A stretch of DNA of 48,526 bases, taken from Sphingopyxis panaciterrulae (GTDB lineage: Bacteria; Pseudomonadota; Alphaproteobacteria; Sphingomonadales; Sphingomonadaceae). The notes below the pieces were generated by a model. It had not been told where the DNA came from. It searched no databases and saw nothing but the letters and a program-made list of their open reading frames with translations. Position 1 is the stretch's first letter. The number at the start of each line of letters is the position of its first letter. Location of the stretch: the NCBI RefSeq assembly GCF_014199295.1, contig NZ_JACIJH010000020.1, positions 1 to 48,526 on the forward strand, written 5' to 3'. This document shows, piece after piece, positions 43,420 to 48,526 of the stretch. The position numbers were made by a program, and so were the translations under genes.

Positions 43420-46190
43420 TGGTCGCGTCGGTATCGGCGCTGACCAGCTCGGCGCAGGCGAGCAGCTATTATGAGGCTGACGATTATTACGCCGAGGGCG
43501 GGCTGTCGCCATCCGAATGGCAAGGCAAGGGCGCCGAGGAGCTTGGGCTGTCGGGCGATGTCAATCGTGACCGATTTCGGGAATTGCTCGACGGCAAGGT
43601 CGCGGGCCAGCAACTCGGCACGGTTCGGGACGGCCAGCTCGAACATCGGCCCGGCTGGGATGTGACGTTGAGTGCGCCCAAGTCGGTGTCGATCATGGCC
43701 GAGGTCGCGGGCGACCGGCGGTTGATCGAAGCACATGGGCAGGCGGTGAAGACCGCGCTCGCGCATGTCGAGGCGCATATGGCCGCGACCCGCGTCCGGA
43801 ATGGCGGAAGCGTGATGCGCGAGGCCACCGGCAATCTCGTCGTCGCGAGCTTTCAGCATGGGACGAGCCGGGCACAGGACCCGCAACTCCATACTCATAA
43901 TGTCATCTTGAACGCGACGCGGCGGGACGATGGAAGCTGGCGCAGCCTGGAACCGCGCGCGATCTATCAACTTCAGAAGCAGATCGGCGCCATCTACCGG
44001 CAAGAGCTGGCGTTGAAGGTCCGCGAACTCGGCTATGAGATTGCATCGGGCAAGGAGTCGATGTTCGAGATCAAAGGCGTCTCGGCAGACGTGATGGCGG
44101 CATTCAGCACGCGCAGTGCTGAGATCGAAGCGGCGCTCGGCGAGCGCGGAACGACGCGCAAGGAGGCCAGCGCCGCGGAAAAGCAGGTGGCCACGCTCGA
44201 CACGCGGCAGGCGAAGGTCGCGGCCGATCAGGTTTCGTTGGTCGCGGACTGGCGTGCGACGGCCGATCGGGCAGGGTTCGATGCCGATGCGCGGCTATCG
44301 CTGGTGCGCGAGGCCGAGGCCAGGGCGGAGGGCGCTATTCACCTTCCCGATCCATCAATCGCCGATCGCGCCGTCGCCCATGCCGCCGACAAACTTGGCG
44401 AGCGGCAGTCGGTGTTCTCGGTCGCGGCGCTTCATGAGGAAGCGGGTCGGGTTGGCCTTGGGAAAATCGGCTATGCCGAGATCGGCGAGGCGATCGGCCG
44501 GGTGACAAATGAGGGGGAGCTGATCGACCGCACCTTCATCGATCGGCGCGGTGCCGCGTTTACAGGATTCACGACCTGCCAGAATATCGCGGCCGAGAAG
44601 ACACTGCTTCGGATCGAAGCGCACGGGCGCGGTGCGCTAGCGCCGATCGCCTCGCCGCTTGCCGCCGCCAAGGCGGTTGCGGCAGCGGCGGCGCAGGCGG
44701 AGCGGTCTGGCTGTGGTTGGAACGCTGACCAGAGGGTCGCGACCGCAGAGCTCCTTACCACCCGCAATCGGATCACTGCGGTGCAGGGCTATGCTGGCAC
44801 CGCCAAGACCACGACGGTGCTTGCGACCTTCGCGCGCGAGGCCGAGGCGCGCGGCGTGTCCGTGGTCGCGCTGGCGCCGACGGCATCGGCGGCAATGACA
44901 CTCGGCGAGGCGCTCGGCACGCGCGGCGATACTGTCGCGAGGCATTTGCTCATGCCGGAAGGTTCGGCCCCCGGCCAGCCGATCGCTTGGATCGTCGACG
45001 AAGCTTCGCTTTTGTCGGCGCGCGATACCGCCCGGCTGTTCGACCTTGCCGAGCAGCAGGATGCGCGGATCATTCTTGTTGGCGACGTGAAGCAGCTCGG
45101 CTCGGTCGAAGCTGGTGCGGCATTCGCGCAGCTTCAGAACGCCGGCATGGAAACCGCCACGCTGGGCGAGATTGTTCGGCAGAGCAACACAGCAACCAAG
45201 GAGGCGGTGCTGGCCTCCATCGAAGGCGATGCGAGGAAGGCGCTCGCCGCGCTCGATCGCGGCGGCGGCCAGGTCGTCGAACATGCCGATCGCGCGGGCC
45301 GTTTCGCCGCGATCGCCTCCAGCTATGCCGGGCTCGACAAGGCGGCGCGGTCGCGAACGCTTGTGATCGAACCGTCGCGCGAAGGGCGCGATGCGCTGAC
45401 GGCGGATATACGCGCGGCGCTGGTGAAGTCGGGCGCGCTTTCCGGTCCCGCCGTCGCCGTGGACAGTCTCGTCAACAAGGGGCTCACCCGCGCCGAGGCG
45501 CGCGATCCGCTAAGCTATGACCGGGGCGATGTCGTGCGCTTCACGCGCGACTATGCCGACAAGGGAGTCGCTCGGGGCGAAGCCTATCGTGTCGAAGCGG
45601 TCGATCCGGCGAAAGCCGCCATTGCGCTGAGGACCGAGGATGGACGCGAGGTCGATTGGCGGCTTCGCCAATGGGGCGCCGGCACGGTGCAGGTGTTCGC
45701 GCTTCAGAATATGGACCTCAGGACTGGCGACAGCATCCGCTTCACCCGCAACGATCGTGACGCCGGGCGGATCAACGGTGCGCGCGGCGAAGTCATAGCG
45801 ATCGACGAGCAGGCGCGAACGGCGACGGTGCTTGGCGCTCGCGGGAAAGTGCAGACCCTCGACCTCGATGCGGGGCGGGACCGGCATATCGCCCATGCCT
45901 ATGTCAATACAGCCTTCGTCGCGCAGGGACGCACCGCCGATCATGTCATCATCCACGCCGACAGCAAGGCGACCAATCTCGTCGACCAGAAAAGCTTCTA
46001 CGTCGGCATTTCGCGCGCGAAGGAGTCGGCGACGATCGTCACCGATAATCGCGCGAAGCTGGTTTCGGCGATTAATGAACGCGCTGGCGCCGTGCAGACG
46101 GCCATCGCACAGGCTGCAATGCCGGCGGCCGAAGCTCACAAAGCAGCGGGCTCGGCATTATCTAAAAACCTTGCGGCATTCGGACTTTGA
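43419..46190 (+). CDS. MOBF relaxase-helicase (TrwC class)
   Basis: Protein of 923 aa. Catalytic tyrosine pairs lie at residues 17-18 and 23-24 in SSYYEADDYYAEGG, with SEWQGKGAEELGLSG after them as in TrwC. The metal-binding HxH is in DPQLHTHNVILNATR. The helicase half has Walker A GYAGTAKTTT near residue 457, a Walker B-like WIVDEASLLS and RecD-like motifs at the C-terminus (YVNTAFVAQGRTADHVIIHA). It nicks oriT, stays covalently attached and unwinds the transferred strand. It is a little shorter than TrwC (966 aa) and appears intact. Confidence 0.94.
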   Translation: MVASVSALTSSAQASSYYEADDYYAEGGLSPSEWQGKGAEELGLSGDVNRDRFRELLDGKVAGQQLGTVRDGQLEHRPGWDVTLSAPKSVSIMAEVAGDRRLIEAHGQAVKTALAHVEAHMAATRVRNGGSVMREATGNLVVASFQHGTSRAQDPQLHTHNVILNATRRDDGSWRSLEPRAIYQLQKQIGAIYRQELALKVRELGYEIASGKESMFEIKGVSADVMAAFSTRSAEIEAALGERGTTRKEASAAEKQVATLDTRQAKVAADQVSLVADWRATADRAGFDADARLSLVREAEARAEGAIHLPDPSIADRAVAHAADKLGERQSVFSVAALHEEAGRVGLGKIGYAEIGEAIGRVTNEGELIDRTFIDRRGAAFTGFTTCQNIAAEKTLLRIEAHGRGALAPIASPLAAAKAVAAAAAQAERSGCGWNADQRVATAELLTTRNRITAVQGYAGTAKTTTVLATFAREAEARGVSVVALAPTASAAMTLGEALGTRGDTVARHLLMPEGSAPGQPIAWIVDEASLLSARDTARLFDLAEQQDARIILVGDVKQLGSVEAGAAFAQLQNAGMETATLGEIVRQSNTATKEAVLASIEGDARKALAALDRGGGQVVEHADRAGRFAAIASSYAGLDKAARSRTLVIEPSREGRDALTADIRAALVKSGALSGPAVAVDSLVNKGLTRAEARDPLSYDRGDVVRFTRDYADKGVARGEAYRVEAVDPAKAAIALRTEDGREVDWRLRQWGAGTVQVFALQNMDLRTGDSIRFTRNDRDAGRINGARGEVIAIDEQARTATVLGARGKVQTLDLDAGRDRHIAHAYVNTAFVAQGRTADHVIIHADSKATNLVDQKSFYVGISRAKESATIVTDNRAKLVSAINERAGAVQTAIAQAAMPAAEAHKAAGSALSKNLAAFGL

Positions 46191-46242
46191 CCTCTTCAAC
46201 CGAGATTGCGCTGACAGAGAGCATTTCCACGTGCGGGCGCAG

Positions 46243-46755
46243 TTACGGCAGGAGGAGCCCCCACTCTGCCCGCCACCATTCTCGGTTCTCTATTGTGTCG
46301 ACCACCCTGCAGTCGAGGCGGTCCAACGCCGGGTCCGAGATCATCGGGAACGCAGAGGGAATCTTGGAAAGCCAGCCAAGTGACGATTGTAACTCTTCCC
46401 AGGAGATCGAGTGCTTCAAGCCGTTCAACTCCCAGCTCAACGCGGCAGGGACGTCGCCGACCGACCCCATAATTCCGATTAGGCCGTGACAAATCCCGTT
46501 GCGGATATCCAACTGCCCCTGAAGCTGCGATCTGAGAGTAGCCGCTAGCAGGGAGCACAGCGTGTCGGGTGGCTGGGTCTCGACGACCGCGCCTTCCCAA
46601 GTTCCTATAACGGCTTTGATGCCGTGTGCCTTGCCCGGGAGAAATCCCAAGAGACGGACGACGTCATCGCGAGCAGACCGTTCAATCCTGGACCACAGCA
46701 GAATTAGCGATCCTATGGCGCCGCTCATCTGATGGAATGTCACATCCAATGGCAT
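46243..46755 (-). CDS. HEPN-like protein, putative RNase
   Basis: Protein of 170 aa, all-helical in appearance. The segment LDIRNGICHGLIG at residues 82-94 has the Rx4H arrangement (Arg85, His90) with Asn after Arg that marks active HEPN ribonucleases; an upstream helix SRIERSARDDVVRLLG resembles the first HEPN helices. The start at 46755 follows AAGAGAG and is preferred over 46809, which would overlap the upstream gene. It is convergent with the relaxase gene and follows a small acidic gene. Assignment rests on one motif and fold impression, so it is tentative. Confidence 0.55.
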   Translation of the reverse strand: MPLDVTFHQMSGAIGSLILLWSRIERSARDDVVRLLGFLPGKAHGIKAVIGTWEGAVVETQPPDTLCSLLAATLRSQLQGQLDIRNGICHGLIGIMGSVGDVPAALSWELNGLKHSISWEELQSSLGWLSKIPSAFPMISDPALDRLDCRVVDTIENREWWRAEWGLLLP

Positions 46756-46774
46756 TTCATCTCTCTTAGAGAAT

Positions 46775-47002
46775 TCATGGCAGGTCGGGCCAAGACCATA
46801 GAGGCTCATCGTCCATCACTTCTACGTGCGCGCTTGTTTCTGGAGCGATCGAAGGCGGAGCGGGCGGGTCAAATAGTTCGTCGAAAAAGTCGCCGAACCA
46901 GCGTTCGAACACGGCAATCTCCACTTCTGTGACGGGAAGCGGATCGGGCCAATCGTCGACCACATCCCACGTTGAGAGGTCATGCTTCGGTGGTCTGCCC
47001 AT
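46775..47002 (-). CDS. Small acidic protein upstream of the HEPN-like gene
   Basis: Protein of 75 aa, rich in Asp/Glu/Trp/Pro. It begins MGRPPKHDLSTWDVVDDWPD and has a helical FERWFGDFFDELFD segment. No family recognised. It ends 19 bp before the HEPN-like start, in the same direction. Small acidic partners of this kind often act as antitoxins, but here that rests on arrangement only. The GC content of this pair is below that of the surrounding DNA. Confidence 0.6.
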   Translation of the reverse strand: MGRPPKHDLSTWDVVDDWPDPLPVTEVEIAVFERWFGDFFDELFDPPAPPSIAPETSAHVEVMDDEPLWSWPDLP

Positions 47003-47156
47003 GTATTTTCCTCGCCCATTCTTAGAGGTCAGTTTGCTGAGCCCGCCCGGGTTCTAGAGTGTTGCCAATTGCCTCTCCGAAAATCGGTGGTCGGCAGATC
47101 GATCTACCGGCTACCCGATTGTCCTTGCCAAACCACTACAGTTTCTCGAAGATTCT

Positions 47157-48083
47157 ATGAGCATGCGAACAGACGTCGATCACCTACCTGCCGCCAAGCA
47201 GCGCGAACTTGAACGCGTCGTCGAGACGATCTTCGAGGAGTTTCGGGGCGCGACCGAAAATGCGACCGGCCCGCGCAAGGGTGCGCGTATTCTCAAGATC
47301 ATCCTGTTTGGCAGCCACGCGCGGGGCGACTGGGTCGATGCGCCGCTCTCGGCGAACCAATATAAATCCGACTATGACATCCTCGTCATCGTCAGCCAGA
47401 AAGAGATGACCGACCGCGCCGCCTATTGGGGGACCGCCGAGGAACGTCTCATTCGCGCCTACACGATCGAAAAGACCCTCCATACGCCGGTCAACTTCAT
47501 CATCCACAGCCTGCACGAGGTGAATGACGGACTCTCGCATGGCCGCGTTTTCTTCATGGAGGTCGTGAAGGACGGGATCGCGCTTTACGAAGCGGACGAT
47601 AGCGAACTCGCCACGCCGAAGCCCAAAACGCCTCCACAAGCGCTTGATGCCGCACGGGAGTATTTTGAGGAAAACTGCTCGGGAGCGGCGAGCTTCTTTC
47701 GCGGGTTCGAGGATGCACGACGGCACGGCGATTGGAAGAAGGCGGCTTTCGATTTACATCAAGCGGTGGAGCGGATGTACCAAGGACTGCTGCTCACCCT
47801 GACCTTCTATACCCCTTACAATCACAATATCGCCTTCCTGCGTTCGCTCGCTGAAGGACTCGACCGTCGCCTTTACGGCATCTGGCCCGAGGCGACGCAT
47901 CGCGAACGAGCGATGTTCCAGAAGCTGAAAGAAGCGTACACGAAGGCAAGGTACTCAAAGCACTATCGGATCAGCGAAGAGGAACTCGCGTGGCTCGGCG
48001 AGCGCGTGGAGGAACTTGGTCGCGCGGTCCACCAAGTCTGTTCGGATAAGATCGCCGAGCTTGAGGTGGCGGCGCGCCGATAG
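47157..48083 (+). CDS. Fused nucleotidyltransferase-HEPN protein (MNT-HEPN)
   Basis: Protein of 308 aa. The N-terminal minimal nucleotidyltransferase domain has the signature IILFGSHARGDW (Gly52-Ser53) and the metal-binding SDYDILV (Asp72, Asp74). The C-terminal half is a HEPN domain with DLHQAVERMYQGLLLTLTFY and a closing KARYSKHYRIS (Arg265, His269). Separate MNT and HEPN proteins form MntA-HepT toxin-antitoxin pairs, in which the transferase AMPylates and silences the HEPN RNase. Here both are one chain, so regulation would be in cis. Probable defence or maintenance cargo of the element. Confidence 0.87.
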   Translation: MSMRTDVDHLPAAKQRELERVVETIFEEFRGATENATGPRKGARILKIILFGSHARGDWVDAPLSANQYKSDYDILVIVSQKEMTDRAAYWGTAEERLIRAYTIEKTLHTPVNFIIHSLHEVNDGLSHGRVFFMEVVKDGIALYEADDSELATPKPKTPPQALDAAREYFEENCSGAASFFRGFEDARRHGDWKKAAFDLHQAVERMYQGLLLTLTFYTPYNHNIAFLRSLAEGLDRRLYGIWPEATHRERAMFQKLKEAYTKARYSKHYRISEEELAWLGERVEELGRAVHQVCSDKIAELEVAARR

Positions 48084-48302
48084 GCGCGGGGCCGGACCCG
48101 CTTGCCGGGACTCCCGGATTCTGACATAATCCGTCTCACGGGATGGAACGACTGGCGGCCATTCCGGGGATAATCCTGCCAGGCATCATTTAGGTCCGGC
48201 CGCGTGTCGGACGGTTGCTGATAGCCGCACCAGCGGCACCACAGCGAACACCGCTTGCCCATCCGCGCGCACTCGCGCGGACCGCCGCGGTGCGAGCTAC
48301 AA

Positions 48303-48432
48303 ATGACACCCCCAACCATCGACGTTTACGCGCGCGAGGTCGTAATGGCGCGCGTCGGTCACCTCATCCGGCGCAAGCAGCGCGAAATCGAGCGCATCAC
48401 CCGCATATTGCGTGGCCTCTTCGACCCGACGC
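48303..48432 (+). pseudogene. Open frame cut by the IS end
   Basis: From the ATG at 48303 a frame of about 43 codons (MTPPTIDVYAREVVMARVGH, then a basic helix) runs straight into the IS end at 48433, where it continues only as repeat sequence. This looks like the start of a gene interrupted by insertion. No family recognised, no clear ribosome site, so it may also be spurious. Confidence 0.3.
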
Positions 48433-48526
48433 TGTCAAACGGCGTTCAAAAGGGACCCCCGATCGGCGTCGAAGAGGGACCCCCTTTTCGGATAATATGA
48501 TGCTGGTTTGTTGAAGATGGCCTTGC
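48433..48526. mobile_element. Insertion sequence end, inverted copy of the left one
   Basis: Starts TGTCAAACGGCGTTC and includes both GGGACCCCC-containing subterminal repeats. Over about 90 bp it is the reverse complement of 118-208, apart from a three-base indel and two substitutions near 48488-48505. The element continues to the right out of the window. Confidence 0.6.

Noticed and set aside
47963..48319. 118-aa minus-strand frame with CxxC-like cysteines (CSLWCRWCGY)
   Set aside because: It overlaps the 3' end of the MNT-HEPN gene, has no ribosome site, and its second half is the antisense of that gene. The first half looks gene-like, so it may be a remnant, but I cannot support it.
1..48526. 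CRISPR array
   Set aside because: No regularly spaced repeats with unique spacers. The only tandem repeats are the three 11-bp units near 39.0 kb and the IS subterminal units.

Overview
The window is high-GC alphaproteobacterial DNA. Gene content and protein sequences (PutA of about 1046 aa with a divergent Lrp-type regulator, the LolA-FtsK pair, an Rsh stringent-response enzyme, a large TonB-dependent receptor) suggest a sphingomonad such as Sphingopyxis. That placement is inference from protein character; no rRNA or marker comparison was possible.

Layout. (1) 1-1.7 kb: the end of an insertion sequence, a class II Fic gene with palindromic operators, and a broken tRNA-Gly(CCC) half; this looks like a genomic-island edge. 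(2) 1.8-7.0 kb: a TonB-dependent receptor, a TetR regulator and a PF10118-type metal-dependent hydrolase. The receptor and hydrolase genes carry almost the same palindromic operator, so they probably form one small regulon; a DUF2147 protein overlaps the hydrolase. (3) 7.4-13.6 kb: proline and glutamate catabolism (Lrp regulator, putA, a TPR protein, gdhA). (4) 13.6-23.2 kb: four tightly packed genes for a five-haem cytochrome, a lipoprotein with two GlcG/HbpS-like domains, an outer-membrane beta-barrel candidate, and a 1406-aa ten-haem cytochrome fused to an LVIVD-repeat propeller. This is the best candidate here for an undescribed system, possibly an electron conduit across the outer membrane. 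(5) 23.2-38.7 kb: core genes (rsh, a glycosyltransferase, an HxlR regulator, a LytS/LytTR-type two-component pair, ribA, exonuclease III, lolA, ftsK, a UbiH-family hydroxylase, a sigma-like protein, a LON-domain protein and a thioredoxin-TPR protein), with REP-like repeats in the gaps. (6) 38.9 kb to the end: tRNA-Gly(GCC), followed by an apparently integrated mobilizable element. It carries tandem repeats, an AlpA-like protein, an RHH accessory protein, a coupling protein and a MOBF relaxase in the R388 trwA-trwB-trwC order with a repeat-rich candidate oriT, then HEPN-type cargo (a HEPN-like gene with a small acidic partner, and a fused MNT-HEPN protein). No integrase and no type IV secretion genes are present.

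The outermost sequences (118-208 and 48433-48526) are near-identical inverted copies of one IS end. The two mobile flanks therefore face each other around a largely core chromosomal segment.
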